DNA of 64,000 nt. Origin: Lachnospiraceae bacterium. GTDB lineage: Bacteria > Bacillota > Clostridia > Lachnospirales > Lachnospiraceae. The stretch lies in assembly GCA_017503735.1 (NCBI GenBank), contig JAFVSN010000043.1, forward strand, positions 1-64,000. Reading direction: 5' to 3'. Below are positions 1 to 9,199 of this stretch, one piece after another. The translations under genes and the position numbers were made by a program. The notes beneath the pieces were generated by a model. That model did not search any database. It was given only the letters and a program-made list of their open reading frames with translations, and had not been told where the DNA came from. Every line of letters begins with the position of its first letter. Position 1 is the first letter of the stretch.

Positions 1-915
1 CTTCCCTTTTTCTATCTGCTCCTTCATATCGTCCACCATATACCGAATGGTATTGCGGTCCATTTCCCGTAAAAATTCCGAAAACATTGATATCAACTCC
101 TCCGGCTTTCGCCCAAACTCTGCCATCTCTGCATAGAGTTCCCAAAGCCATGGATAGGTTTTACAAAGTTCTTCCGCTTCATCTGCATCTTCCGTGCAGA
201 AGAAGGAGAGCCAGCCCACCAGCCGTTCCTTCGGGTCTCTACATTTAGCATACTCGCTTTTTCGGAATACGTCAAGGGCGACCAGATAGAATTCCTGTAA
301 AAAGTTTAACTTAAGTCCACTATCACAGGTCATCTTTGCATGATGGGTACAAATTTCCGAATATTCCTTAAACACTTCGATACTTTGCTCGTAAAAGATA
401 ATGGTATAGACCTTCTGCAAATCCTTGTAGCTGAAGGCTTTTCCTTTTTCGGCTTTTACACGGCTGTACTGGCGAAGCAGTAGGTCTGCCGAGTAACAGG
501 AGGCACGCTCCGCAGGGAAATAGTACGGTATCTTTTGGATTTCCACCAAGACAAGCGCATCATCGTCCAGTCTGACTAAAATATCCATAACCATAGTAGA
601 GACGCCGTCCATCAGGATGTCTTCCATCGGCAGTACCGTCTGGATGGTTACCCTTTGTTTCAACAGACAGGAAATGCAATCCTCCAGCCGCTCCGGATGG
701 GTGTCCGGATTCATCAGTGTCTTAAATACGGTGTCATAGAGCACCGGCAGGGTCTTCTTTCCGGTACAGAATGCCATAAACCGTTCTCTTAATTCTGCCG
801 TCCAGCCCTGATACACCCTGTAAGCCCCCGGTAGCTCCTTCAGTTGCCGAAGAACCTCCTCTTCACTTCTTTGTACAAAAATCTTTTCTTCCAATAAAAT
901 AATTCTCCTTTGCAT
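1..915 (-). CDS. Rpn family recombination-promoting nuclease / PD-(D/E)XK putative transposase, C-terminus off the window edge
   Basis: The minus-strand frame is open from about 915 to the left edge, so the C-terminus lies outside the window. About 300 residues are visible. Around residue 100 it reads MDILVRLDDDALVLVEIQ, which fits the D...(D/E)xQ core of the PD-(D/E)XK fold, followed by YYFPAERASCYSADLLLRQY, typical of the Rpn/PDDEXK_2 family of DNA nucleases. These genes are abundant in Lachnospiraceae and are usually solitary. ATG at 915 opens the frame, but AAAGGAG at 903-909 sits eight bases before an in-frame TTG at 894, so either could be the start. The family assignment is from motif and overall pattern; the biological role is unknown. 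Confidence 0.72.
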   Translation of the reverse strand, partial: MQRRIILLEEKIFVQRSEEEVLRQLKELPGAYRVYQGWTAELRERFMAFCTGKKTLPVLYDTVFKTLMNPDTHPERLEDCISCLLKQRVTIQTVLPMEDILMDGVSTMVMDILVRLDDDALVLVEIQKIPYYFPAERASCYSADLLLRQYSRVKAEKGKAFSYKDLQKVYTIIFYEQSIEVFKEYSEICTHHAKMTCDSGLKLNFLQEFYLVALDVFRKSEYAKCRDPKERLVGWLSFFCTEDADEAEELCKTYPWLWELYAEMAEFGRKPEELISMFSEFLREMDRNTIRYMVDDMKEQIEKGK

Positions 916-1260
916 AAACAACTATACGTTACGTTTTCTTTCCTACATTTTTCATCCCATGGAATAACCGGCAGGACTCCACCGAAGAGACAAAGCGAAG
1001 AAGATGCCACGGCATGCGCGCCATGTCGGAAAGGCACCGCTTTGTGATGTTATCTTTTATAAACCATACGCTCTGTTTTAAGCATACCATGCCCGCACAA
1101 AAAAATCAACTTGGCATATGTACCGAATTTTTTTCGGAATTTTGTGGAATCTGCACAATAAAAAATGCACGGCAAAAAGCCGGAAAGTCCGGTTAAATCA
1201 ATGTCTCGGAAGACATTTGGCGAAAAAAATAAATAAACAGTGTCTATACACTTTGATAAA
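916..1260. other. Hairpin-rich intergenic stretch without a gene
   Basis: No convincing reading frame with a ribosome binding site is present between the Rpn-type gene and thrC. The sequence can fold: CAAAGCG at 991-997 pairs with CGCTTTG at 1038-1044 around an ATGCC/GGCAT hairpin at 1004-1015, and GCCGG/CCGGTT and AATGTCT/AGACATT hairpins follow near 1180-1215. It carries GGCAGGAC and GCGCGCCATG strings that recall the core of the family A elements at 24.0 and 40.8 kb, but the long flanking palindromes of those elements are not evident. Function unknown. Confidence 0.4.
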
Positions 1261-1263
1261 GAA

Positions 1264-1296
1264 ACGCAAAAGAACCGCCGCATCCGCGACGGTTCT
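1264..1296 (-). terminator. Intrinsic terminator of thrC
   Basis: The minus strand reads AGAACCGTCGCGGATGCGGCGGTTCT in two pieces: an AGAACCG(T)CGC arm and a GC(G)GCGGTTCT arm, followed by TTTTGCGTTTC. It lies 23 bases after the thrC stop. Confidence 0.75.
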
Positions 1297-1318
1297 TATA
1301 TATCTCATATTCGTTTTC

Positions 1319-2806
1319 TTACAGTCCCAAGAACTTCTCTACTTCGGCCTGCATCTTTTCGGTTTCGCATACGGTATCGTGAAGTACCGGAGCGGTACGA
1401 ATCTCTTCGATGGCATTCGGAACCTTTACCTTTGCGATACGAGACAATTCGTCAACCAAATCGAAATCGGACCAATCCTCGTACTTTGCATCGATTGCAC
1501 CCATTACGCTTCTGGTAAACTTATACGGACTTGCGGTGGATGCGATTACGGTTACCTTATTATCACCGGTTGCCTTCTTGTACTCGTTGTATACATGTGC
1601 CGCAACCGCGGTGTGGGTATCCATCACATAACCGGTCTTCTCGTAGAGATCCTTAATTACTTCTGCGGTCTGAGCCTCGGTCGCATAACCGCCGGTAAAA
1701 TCAAGAAGGCGTGCCTTCATCTCATCGGTAATGGTATACTTTCCGGTCTTCTTTAAGGAATCCATAAGTTCCGTGGTCTTCTTTGCGTCACAGCCTGCAA
1801 TCATATAGATAAGACGCTCTAAGTTACTGGAAATCAAAATATCCATGGACGGAGACGTGGTCAAAATAAACTCACGGTTCTTGTCATAGGTACCGGTCAT
1901 AAAGAAATCATATAATACCTTGTTGTCGTTGGACGCACAAACAAGTTTCCCGATCGGGGTTCCCATTAACTTTGCATAGTAAGCCGCAAGGATGTTACCG
2001 AAGTTGCCGGTCGGAACCGTAACGTTCATTTCCTCGCCTGCCTTTAAGGTACCGTCTGCCAAAAGACGGGTGTATGCGTATACATAGTAAGCCACCTGCG
2101 GAACCAGACGACCGATGTTGATGGAATTTGCGGAGGAGAAGCAGAAGCCGGCCTTTGCCATACGTTCCTTTAACTCTTCGTTACCGAACATCATCTTTAC
2201 GCCGGTCTGGGCATCGTCGAAATTACCGGTAATACCGATAACGTGGGTGTTGGCACCCTTCTGGGTTACCATCTGCTTTTCCTGAATACGACTGACACCG
2301 TTCTTCGGGTAAAATACGATAATGCGGGTACCCGGCACATCCGCAAAGCCTGCCAAAGCAGCCTTACCGGTATCGCCGGAGGTGGCGGTGAGGATAACAA
2401 TCTCACCCTCGTTGTTGTTCTTCTTTGCCGCAGTGGTTAAAAGGTGCGGCAAAATGGAAAGTGCCATATCCTTAAACGCAATGGTTGCGCCGTGGAACAG
2501 CTCTAAGTAATAAGCACCGTCCGCTTTCTTAATCGGTGCAATTTCTTTCACGTCAAACTTCTCGTCGTAAGCACTGTTGATACAATGCTTTAACTCTGCC
2601 TCGGTATAGTCTGTCAAAAACAGCTTCAATACCTCATACGCCACTTCCTGATAAGACATGGTTGCAAGCTTCTCTAAGCTTACGTCCAGCTTCGGAATCG
2701 CAGTCGGCACAAACAGGCCGCCGTCTTTTGCAAGTCCCTGCAATACTGCCTGGGATGCGGTTACGGTTTCATTTTCGTTTCTTGTACTTTTATAAAGAAT
2801 TTCCAT
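1319..2806 (-). CDS. thrC: Threonine synthase
   Basis: PLP-dependent enzyme converting O-phosphohomoserine to threonine, last step of threonine biosynthesis, cytosolic. The 495-residue product begins MEILYKSTRNENETVTASQA, the usual start of the long (about 490 residue) bacterial form. FKDMALSILPHL near residue 110 contains the PLP lysine, ATSGDTGKAALAGF follows, and PTGNFGNILAAYYAK near 260 is the phosphate-binding loop. A longer frame runs to 2884, but AGGAGGAGCT directly before ATG at 2806 fixes the start. It is solitary, with its own terminator. No threonine attenuator was seen upstream, where a hydrolase gene ends 117 bases away. Confidence 0.95.
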   Translation of the reverse strand: MEILYKSTRNENETVTASQAVLQGLAKDGGLFVPTAIPKLDVSLEKLATMSYQEVAYEVLKLFLTDYTEAELKHCINSAYDEKFDVKEIAPIKKADGAYYLELFHGATIAFKDMALSILPHLLTTAAKKNNNEGEIVILTATSGDTGKAALAGFADVPGTRIIVFYPKNGVSRIQEKQMVTQKGANTHVIGITGNFDDAQTGVKMMFGNEELKERMAKAGFCFSSANSINIGRLVPQVAYYVYAYTRLLADGTLKAGEEMNVTVPTGNFGNILAAYYAKLMGTPIGKLVCASNDNKVLYDFFMTGTYDKNREFILTTSPSMDILISSNLERLIYMIAGCDAKKTTELMDSLKKTGKYTITDEMKARLLDFTGGYATEAQTAEVIKDLYEKTGYVMDTHTAVAAHVYNEYKKATGDNKVTVIASTASPYKFTRSVMGAIDAKYEDWSDFDLVDELSRIAKVKVPNAIEEIRTAPVLHDTVCETEKMQAEVEKFLGL

Positions 2807-2923
2807 AGCTCCTCCTGATTCCGCTCCCGGATTCTCTTCCGAAAGCACCGGTATCAAACCGCTTTTCTCCGCCCATTGTAGCATATTCGTGCCCCGGTTG
2901 CAAGAAAAAAATCGGACGATTTT

Positions 2924-3787
2924 CTATTTATACCGGAAAAACTCATGTCCGCCGTGTTTAAATAAGAAGTGAAGGGTAGAATCAAACCAACGCAGGGATT
3001 TTTTGTTTGCATATTTTCGTGCAACAAAAAACATTGCGCCCTCAGATTCATCCTCTCCCGAAAGGACACGTTCTACCGCCTCCCGCGTTTTATCGGAAAT
3101 ATCCACAGACCAATAGCGTCCGTCTCTGATTGGGGAAAACTGATAGGTTTCTCCGTTATTCTGGAACACCACTTCCGTCACACTGTTCGGAAACTTTTTA
3201 CTGACAACACGGTTTAATACCACATTGGCAACCAACATGCGCCCTTTTACATCCTCGTAAGTAGCTTCCGCTTCCACAATTCGTAAAAGAACTTCTTTAT
3301 CTTCTTCCGTAATCAAAAGCGGAGTCTCTCCTGCATACACCTTAATCAGACCACCCCAGGAAGCACCTGCAGGCGAAGCCATTAACTGTAAGGTTTCCTT
3401 CTCCAATGTTTCCATTGCCTCCTGCGCCAGTGCCCAGGTGGAGATGTCCTCAAACACTTCCTCCTCCGGCTCTGCAAAACAAAGTGCAGGGCTTGTCCCA
3501 CATCCGGTTTTCCCGATTTTATGTGCGGCTGCCTGCAAAAGATTCCCTGCCGGTGCGGACTGCATCACATGATTTACCGTCATGGAGCGATACTGCACCG
3601 TACTCTTTTTTACCTCACTCTGTCCTGTTTTTGTATCCGTTCCGGCAGCATATGCCCGCGTTGCCTCTGCTTGTCCCTTCCATACCTGTCTGCCGTATCC
3701 GATTCCGATTCCGGCAATCACCACAAGTACGGTTACAGCCAATGCTACCGTTCTTACTTTACGTAAAAAACTTGTTTGTCCGTTCAT
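2924..3787 (-). CDS. SleB/CwlJ-family cell wall hydrolase with N-terminal membrane anchor
   Basis: 287 residues. Residues 9-31 form one hydrophobic segment after a basic start, so the protein is exported and anchored, or cleaved. Residues 32-150 are low-complexity linker. The C-terminal 130 residues, from ITEEDKEVLLRIVEAEATYE onward with GRMLVANVVLNRV and YQFSPIRDGRYW, match the SleB/CwlJ hydrolase domain (PF07486). That domain cleaves cortex peptidoglycan during germination or vegetative wall in some paralogues. The catalytic Glu is plausibly in VEAEATYE. RBS AGGAGCTTTGT precedes ATG. Whether it acts on spores or growing cells cannot be decided from the sequence. Confidence 0.82.
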   Translation of the reverse strand: MNGQTSFLRKVRTVALAVTVLVVIAGIGIGYGRQVWKGQAEATRAYAAGTDTKTGQSEVKKSTVQYRSMTVNHVMQSAPAGNLLQAAAHKIGKTGCGTSPALCFAEPEEEVFEDISTWALAQEAMETLEKETLQLMASPAGASWGGLIKVYAGETPLLITEEDKEVLLRIVEAEATYEDVKGRMLVANVVLNRVVSKKFPNSVTEVVFQNNGETYQFSPIRDGRYWSVDISDKTREAVERVLSGEDESEGAMFFVARKYANKKSLRWFDSTLHFLFKHGGHEFFRYK

Positions 3788-4066
3788 ACAAAGCTCCTGT
3801 TCTTTTCTCTGTCCCGGTTTTGCTTTTTCCCGTTACATCGCTAAAATCTCATAAAAACGACTCGGGTTTGATTTTATCATCGATTTTCCTCTTGTCAATA
3901 AGTTTTCTTTTTTTTCGTGAATTCCGTACAATCCTGACATCGTTTTTTTCTCCGGCCTTTTTTTCTCTTGTGCATTTTGCATAATTTCCCACCGTTGTTT
4001 TTGTCACTTTATTCTAAAAAACCGTTCCGACTCCGATTTATTCTTATGCTGTCGTACCTTTTTCAC

Positions 4067-4095
4067 TTGTCATCATGGTCAAATTGCAGTATACT
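4067..4095 (+). promoter_or_regulatory. Sigma-A promoter for the AP2/HNH-like gene
   Basis: TTGTCA, a 17-base spacer and TATACT precede the gene at 4140 by 45 bases, with an AGGAGG ribosome binding site at 4129-4134. The remainder of the 350-base divergent gap (3788-4066) is T-rich and shows nothing else I can support. Confidence 0.65.
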
Positions 4096-4139
4096 GATAA
4101 CAATAGAATCCATTACATTGCACAAATGAGGAGGTTTTT

Positions 4140-4940
4140 ATGGCGGCCGGCGTATATGAAACGACAAAAAAAGACGGAACCCCTTCCTTTCGCGCTTCCT
4201 TTACTCACAAAGGCAAACATATCAGCCTGGGAAGCTTTCCTACAAAAGAACAGGCACACCGTGCTTATCTTACCGCGGAACTTTTACTTCGTTCCCCGGA
4301 AGGTTCCCTTTTGTCTTTGGAAGATTATGCCGCCACCGGTAAATCCATCTCCTATGAAAAGTGGGTCATTCTTTTGAACCTCCGGGACAACGGCATTTAT
4401 TTTAAAACTCCCATTTATTTATACCGTCGTCATTTTGTATACCATTATAATGAAGAAACCCATTTAAAGTTTGATGTGGATGACCTGTTTTATTTCTCCA
4501 ATCACAAGATCATGAAACGCGGGGGACATCTTTTTGTTGCGGACTACGGCATGCAGGTGACCCTCCCCTCCCGGTACGGCATCAAGAACTATGCCGTGGA
4601 AGGACGGGACTACCGGTTTGCCAACGGAGACCCGACGGATTTCCGCTACGGCAACTTGGAAATCATCAACCGCTATGCCGGTGTCACCGCCGAAACAAAA
4701 AAAGGCAACACCTGTTACCTGTCTAAAATCCATATCAACGGTGATTATATTATAGGAAGATACTCCACCGAAGCTGAAGCCGCTCTTGCCTATAACAAAG
4801 CCGCAGACTACTTAAACAAACACGGATTTGATAAAAATTACCCGCGAAATTATGTGGATGGCTTATCCGAAGAAGAAACCGATGCCATCTACCGTACCAT
4901 TGTTCTTCCGCCGAAGTTACGTCACGCGGTACGTTCTTAG
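4140..4940 (+). CDS. AP2-like / degenerate HNH DNA-binding protein
   Basis: 266 residues, soluble. Residues 4-46 (GVYETTKKDG...SLGSFPTKEQAHRAYL) resemble an AP2 DNA-binding domain: three strands then a helix. A second AP2-like copy lies near 182-230 (GVTAETKKG...GRYSTEAEAALAYNKA). Between them, NGDPTDFRYGNLEIINRYAG matches the C-terminal part of an HNH/homing-endonuclease motif (NGDPxDNRxxNLEII). The expected metal-binding histidines are not clear, so cleavage activity is doubtful. This layout is shared by phage and intron HNH-AP2 endonucleases. Here it is a lone gene with a good promoter and AGGAGG, next to RNase P RNA. A domesticated regulator derived from a homing endonuclease is my inference. 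Confidence 0.6.
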   Translation: MAAGVYETTKKDGTPSFRASFTHKGKHISLGSFPTKEQAHRAYLTAELLLRSPEGSLLSLEDYAATGKSISYEKWVILLNLRDNGIYFKTPIYLYRRHFVYHYNEETHLKFDVDDLFYFSNHKIMKRGGHLFVADYGMQVTLPSRYGIKNYAVEGRDYRFANGDPTDFRYGNLEIINRYAGVTAETKKGNTCYLSKIHINGDYIIGRYSTEAEAALAYNKAADYLNKHGFDKNYPRNYVDGLSEEETDAIYRTIVLPPKLRHAVRS

Positions 4941-4964
4941 CAATTACGACAGCATTTTCCACCC

Positions 4965-4993
4965 TTTACAGATTGCTTTTTTTATGCTAGGAT
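4965..4993 (+). promoter_or_regulatory. rnpB promoter
   Basis: TTTACA, exactly 17 bases, then TAGGAT; the predicted start of transcription falls at the 5' end of the RNase P RNA about 7 bases later. Confidence 0.6.
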
Positions 4994-4998
4994 AGAGC

Positions 4999-5350
4999 AG
5001 AGTAGCACAGATGATCGCGCCCTTTTGGGTGAGGAAAGTCCGGGCTCCATAGGGCAGGGTGCCGGATAACGTCCGGTCGGGGTGACCCGAAGGCCAGTGC
5101 AACAGAAAAGAAACCGCCGGTTTTTACCGGTAAGGGTGGAATGGCGGTGTAAGAGACCACCGCTCTTGCGGTAACGTAAGAGGCTGTGTAAACCCCACTC
5201 GGAGCAAGACAAAACAGAAAGCGATACGGCGGCCCGTCGTGCTTTCGGGTATGTCGCGTTTTGTGCCGTAAGGCATGAAGGAGCTGTGCGGTAACGTACA
5301 GTCAAGATAGATGATCATCCGATACAGAACCCGGCTTACAGTGCTACTCA
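4999..5350 (+). ncRNA. rnpB: RNase P RNA
   Basis: Catalytic RNA of ribonuclease P, which removes the 5' leader of precursor tRNAs. The universally conserved strings GAGGAAAGTCCGGGCTCC (5031-5048) and ACAGAACCCGGCTTA near the 3' end are present, together with the GGGCAGGGTGCCGG and GGCCAGTGCAACAG blocks. The termini pair as P1: GAGTAGCAC at 5000-5008 with GTGCTACTC at 5341-5349. About 350 bases is the normal size. Exact ends are inferred from P1. Confidence 0.96.
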
Positions 5351-5362
5351 TTCTCAGAACGC

Positions 5363-5500
5363 AAAAAGGCACCATTTCAAACCTTCCGCGGGACGCGCTC
5401 TCGCTCTTGCACAAACGTAGCGGTACTAAGTTCGAAAATACCTCACCAAGTACCGATGTTTGCTTAAGGTCCCTTCGGATTGTTTGAAATGGTGCCTTTT
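5363..5500. repeat. Nested hairpin element downstream of rnpB
   Basis: A perfect 19-base inverted repeat (AAAAGGCACCATTTCAAAC at 5364-5382 and its complement at 5482-5500) encloses 99 bases with further nested pairing: GGGAC/GGTCCC, CAAAC/GTTTG and CGGTACT/AGTACCG. The distal arm ends in CCTTTT, so it could end rnpB transcription, but a simple terminator would not need an ordered 99-base interior. On the minus strand the interior reads CGGTACTTGGTGAGG and CTTAGTACCGCTA, resembling the GGTGAGG and CTTAGAACCGCTA strings inside the family B element at 48.1 kb. Distant relationship is possible, not shown. Confidence 0.6.
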
Positions 5501-5570
5501 ATGCTCTCTTTACGCAATTTGCTTCATAAAGCAACCACTCGATATTCTTATTGTATCATAGTTCCATTTC

Positions 5571-7235
5571 TCACACCTTAAAACAGCTTCCGCCCACAAA
5601 CTCACGCAAAATCGAGTTATGCGGAATATCGTCGCTTCCCGCTCCCAAAAAATAATCCAGGAACTTTAACAGACGTTTTGCTTCGGTATACGCCGGAGAA
5701 TCCACCGGAACGCTGAACAACAGCGGTTCCGCATACTGCTTCAATACCGCCAACTCATACAACAACGCCGAATTAAACATCACATCACATTCCTCCTGAT
5801 ACGGGAAGATATTGTCCTGCTCTCCTCTACGTACCGACGGCCACATCATAATCGTCTTTTCCGCAGAAGCGCCTCTTGTTCTGGCATCCCGTACAATCCG
5901 GCGGATCAGTCTTCCGTCCGTAGTCGGAATCCGGTTATGTTCATCAATATTTAACTGTGTCAATGCACTGATGTAAATTTTAAATTTATTTTTCCGCGGC
6001 AGGGAGTGAGACAGCAAATCATTTAGTCCGTGAATTCCCTCAATGACCAAAATGTCATCCTTGCCCAGTCGCTTTTTGTTTCCTTTGTATTCTCTCTTTC
6101 CGGTCTTGAAATTGAAACTCGGAAGCTCCACTTCCTCTCCCCGGAGCAGTGCCGTCATATCTGCATTAAATTGTTCCACATCAATGGCACCCAGGCACTC
6201 GAAATCATAATTTCCGTCCGCATCAAGCGGTGTCTTTTCCCGATCCACAAAGTAATCATCCACCGCAATCGGATGCGGATGTAATCCTACCGCACGCAGC
6301 TGAATGGAAAGGCGATGGGAAAATGTGGTTTTTCCGGAAGAAGACGGACCGGCAATCATAACAAACTTCACATGATCCTTCTTATAAATCTCCTCTGCTA
6401 CTTCCGCAATCTTTTTTTCCTGCAGTGCTTCCTGAATCAGAACAATATCGTTAAAGTCTCCCTTTGTAATCGCCTCGTTTAAATCCCCGACGGTTTCGAT
6501 TCCCATTCGTTTCCCCCATAAATTCGATTCCCTAAACGTTGCAAACAACTTTTCCCTCTGCACAAAACCACTCATACAGTTCGGCTGTTTGATATCCGGA
6601 AGCAGCAGCAAGAATCCTTCCTTATAAGGGAAGAAGTCAAAATAACGCAGTACTTCCGTAGACTCCGGCATATATCCGTAAAAATAATCCTCGAACCCGC
6701 CCAAATTGTAAATGTTGGTTTTTGACACGCGACGGAACCGGAACAATTTTTCTTTGTCATACATCTTATGACGCCGGAACATTTCACATGCCTCTGCCGT
6801 AGCAACAGAACGTTTATGAAACACTACTTTTTCGGACACCAGTCGACGCATTTCCTTTTTTACTTCCTGTGCGGTTTCCTCTGTCAATTTTACATTTCCG
6901 TCGATTTCTCCGTAATAGCCGTTGCCGATGGCATGCTCGATTCTTACTTTATTGACCTTCTCTTTCCCGAGCACCTTATAAATAGCACAAATCATCATAA
7001 AAAACATGCCGCGGATGTAGGTACGGTTTCCGTCCTTATCAGCCGTAGTCAGAAATTCCAGCTCACAGTCTTTGTCCAAGGTTTTACTAAGCTCACACAA
7101 ATTCCCGTCCCTGCGGGCCAAAATAATGTCATGGACATATTCATTTTCAAACCGCTTTGCAAACTCCGACAACTTTGTTCCTCTTGTAACCTTGTATTCC
7201 CCGTTTTTCATCGTTACCGTTACTGTATTTTCCAT
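5571..7235 (-). CDS. Nucleoside (uridine) kinase-like protein with TGS and ThrRS-like N-terminal domains
   Basis: 554 residues. The N-terminus (about 1-60) is a TGS-type ubiquitin-like fold, and 65-190 resembles the second additional domain of threonyl-tRNA synthetase. The C-terminal half is a phosphoribulokinase/uridine kinase P-loop domain with Walker A AGPSSSGKTTFSHRL near 292 and VDDYFVDREKTPLDADGNYD, then LVIEGIHGLND. This fusion is common in Clostridia and annotated as nucleoside kinase; the physiological substrate is not settled. RBS AAGGTGG seven bases before ATG at 7235 is better than the longer frame start at 7256. It is last in the dgt-dnaG-rpoD-trmK direction, 39 bases after trmK. 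Confidence 0.85.
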   Translation of the reverse strand: MENTVTVTMKNGEYKVTRGTKLSEFAKRFENEYVHDIILARRDGNLCELSKTLDKDCELEFLTTADKDGNRTYIRGMFFMMICAIYKVLGKEKVNKVRIEHAIGNGYYGEIDGNVKLTEETAQEVKKEMRRLVSEKVVFHKRSVATAEACEMFRRHKMYDKEKLFRFRRVSKTNIYNLGGFEDYFYGYMPESTEVLRYFDFFPYKEGFLLLLPDIKQPNCMSGFVQREKLFATFRESNLWGKRMGIETVGDLNEAITKGDFNDIVLIQEALQEKKIAEVAEEIYKKDHVKFVMIAGPSSSGKTTFSHRLSIQLRAVGLHPHPIAVDDYFVDREKTPLDADGNYDFECLGAIDVEQFNADMTALLRGEEVELPSFNFKTGKREYKGNKKRLGKDDILVIEGIHGLNDLLSHSLPRKNKFKIYISALTQLNIDEHNRIPTTDGRLIRRIVRDARTRGASAEKTIMMWPSVRRGEQDNIFPYQEECDVMFNSALLYELAVLKQYAEPLLFSVPVDSPAYTEAKRLLKFLDYFLGAGSDDIPHNSILREFVGGSCFKV

Positions 7236-7274
7236 AAGAAACCACCTTTCCCTCATCCTTTGTTTCCGTAAATA

Positions 7275-8009
7275 CTACCTCTCTGCCAGCTTTGTTCGCA
7301 TTGCCTCATTGTACTTCATCCGAAGTAATACCTCGGCTCTTCGTCCGACCGCTTTCTCTGTCCCTGAATGCAACAGTGCTTCCGACATCTCACAAAGCTT
7401 CCGGTATTCTTCTTCCAAAAACTCCCGCAATACCGGATATGCCTCCTGCCGTAACCGTTTCCCGTACAAATACTCTTCCTCGGACCAGGCCTCCTCCTGC
7501 CCCGGTTCCGCCCGGAAAATCACATAATATTTTCCGTCCTCCCGCAACATATCTTCTTGTGTAATCCGAAAACCGATGCTATGCAAAAAGCGGCGGAATT
7601 CCGTAAGCTCCGATTGCGGTTGCAACACCAATTCCTTCACGGATGCCAACACTTCCGGAGCTGCCGAAAGGATTCGTTCCATTAAGGGGCCACCCATTCC
7701 GGCAATTAAAACTGTATCCGCCTCTCCCGGCAAAAGGGCCTCCAGTCCGTCCGAAAGACGCAACTGAATCTGTTCCTCCCTGCCAAACCGTTCCACATTT
7801 TCCTTTGCTCTCGCCAAAGGACCGGCATTCACATCCATTGCCACTACCTGCGGTGCAATCTGCTGCTCCACAAGATAAACAGAGGTATAAGCATGGTCAC
7901 AGCCCACGTCTGCCGTGCGATTGCCGCGACTCACCATGGCAGCTGTGCGAAGCATGCGCTCCGATAAAAATCCCGTCACACTGCCACGCTTTCCCGCTTT
8001 TCTATCCAT
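7275..8009 (-). CDS. trmK: tRNA (adenine(22)-N1)-methyltransferase
   Basis: SAM-dependent enzyme that makes m1A22 in bacterial tRNA. 244 residues. The Rossmann SAM-binding motif I is ADVGCDHAY at 33-41, followed by AMDVNAGPLARAKENV. The catalytic loop LIAGMGGPLMERIL is near 108-121, and QPQSELTEFRRFLHSIGF is a family signature. RBS AAGGAGC precedes ATG at 8009, leaving 10 bases after rpoD; the longer frame overlapping rpoD is rejected. trmK directly after rpoD is a common order in Firmicutes. Confidence 0.92.
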   Translation of the reverse strand: MDRKAGKRGSVTGFLSERMLRTAAMVSRGNRTADVGCDHAYTSVYLVEQQIAPQVVAMDVNAGPLARAKENVERFGREEQIQLRLSDGLEALLPGEADTVLIAGMGGPLMERILSAAPEVLASVKELVLQPQSELTEFRRFLHSIGFRITQEDMLREDGKYYVIFRAEPGQEEAWSEEEYLYGKRLRQEAYPVLREFLEEEYRKLCEMSEALLHSGTEKAVGRRAEVLLRMKYNEAMRTKLAER

Positions 8010-8019
8010 TGTATGCTCC

Positions 8020-9144
8020 TTACTCCAAATAATCCCGTAATTTTTTCGAACGGCTCGGGTGACGCAACTTCCGAAGTGCCTTCGCCTCAATCTGACGAAT
8101 TCGTTCTCTTGTTACGTTAAATTCCTTGCCCACTTCCTCTAAGGTTCTGCCTCTGCCGTCATCCAACCCGAAGCGCAGGCGAAGCACGTTGCGCTCTCGC
8201 TCGGTTAACGTATCCAGCACTTCGCTGATTTGCTCGCGAAGCAATGTAAAGGCTGCCTGTTCTGCCGGAACCGGAATGTGATCATCCTGAATAAAATCTC
8301 CCAAATGGCTGTCTTCCTCTTCACCGATCGGTGTTTCCAAAGATACCGGCTCCTGGGCAATTTTCTGAATCTCTCTTACACGATCCAGAGACATGTGCAT
8401 TTCCTTTGCAATCTCTTCCGGATGCGGCTCTCTGCCGTACTCCTGCAGAAGCTGACGCTGTACGCGGATTAATTTATTAATGGTTTCTACCATATGCACC
8501 GGAATACGAATGGTTCTCGCCTGGTCGGCAATCGCTCTGGTAATTGCCTGGCGAATCCACCAGGTTGCGTAGGTAGAGAACTTGTATCCTTTCCGGTAAT
8601 CAAACTTTTCTACCGCTTTAATTAAACCAAGGTTTCCTTCCTGTATCAAATCCAGAAACTGCATACCTCTTCCCACATAACGTTTTGCAATGCTGACAAC
8701 AAGACGCAGATTTGCCTCCGACAAACGTTTCTTTGCCGCCTCATCCCCGGCCTCCATCTGAATTGCCAGTTCCATCTCTTCTTCCGCCGACAAAAGCGGC
8801 ACTTTTCCGATCTCTTTTAAATACATGCGCACCGGGTCCTCTAAGCTGACACCTTCCGGCACCGTCAGATCCAGATTCTCCAATTCTTCGCTTTCCGCAT
8901 CATCCTCCAGCAAAAGCGCATCATCCGGCTCCTCATCACCATCTAAGTTAATGTCGCTGATTCGAAGCACGTCCACATTATGAGCCTCCAAAAACTCATA
9001 TACCCGTTCCGTTCCCGCTTCATCCAACTCCATATCCGCCATAAAGTCTGCGATTTCCTGGTACTCCAATACATTCTTCTTTTTTGCCGCATACGCCAGC
9101 AATTCCTTCAGTTTTGTTTGAAACCGTTCCATGTTCTCTTCCAT
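8020..9144 (-). CDS. rpoD: RNA polymerase primary sigma factor (sigma-A)
   Basis: Housekeeping sigma factor, 374 residues, the usual length for Firmicutes. Residues 5-75 are region 1.1-like and acidic. Region 1.2 is [20 protein letters not shown], region 2 contains [16 protein letters not shown] and the -10 recognition helix [14 protein letters not shown], and region 4 ends with [18 protein letters not shown], the -35 recognition helix-turn-helix. RBS GGAGGA lies before ATG at 9144. It follows dnaG by 55 bases, the classic macromolecular-synthesis gene order. Confidence 0.97.
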   Translation of the reverse strand: MEENMERFQTKLKELLAYAAKKKNVLEYQEIADFMADMELDEAGTERVYEFLEAHNVDVLRISDINLDGDEEPDDALLLEDDAESEELENLDLTVPEGVSLEDPVRMYLKEIGKVPLLSAEEEMELAIQMEAGDEAAKKRLSEANLRLVVSIAKRYVGRGMQFLDLIQEGNLGLIKAVEKFDYRKGYKFSTYATWWIRQAITRAIADQARTIRIPVHMVETINKLIRVQRQLLQEYGREPHPEEIAKEMHMSLDRVREIQKIAQEPVSLETPIGEEEDSHLGDFIQDDHIPVPAEQAAFTLLREQISEVLDTLTERERNVLRLRFGLDDGRGRTLEEVGKEFNVTRERIRQIEAKALRKLRHPSRSKKLRDYLE

Positions 9145-9199
9145 ATGCTTCCTCCATATTGCACATTCTTTCCGACATCGCGGGAAAATATACCTTCGC

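Noticed and set aside
916-1050. Third copy of family A
   Set aside because: GGCAGGAC and GCGCGCCATG are shared strings, but the inner arms and order of the core do not align; too weak to call.
1140-1220. c-di-GMP riboswitch near GCACGGCAAAAAGCCGG
   Set aside because: The tetraloop, receptor and conserved GEMM strings are not in order, and the plus-strand direction leads to no gene.
4982-5414. Minus-strand reading frames across rnpB
   Set aside because: They are the complement of a confidently identified RNase P RNA.
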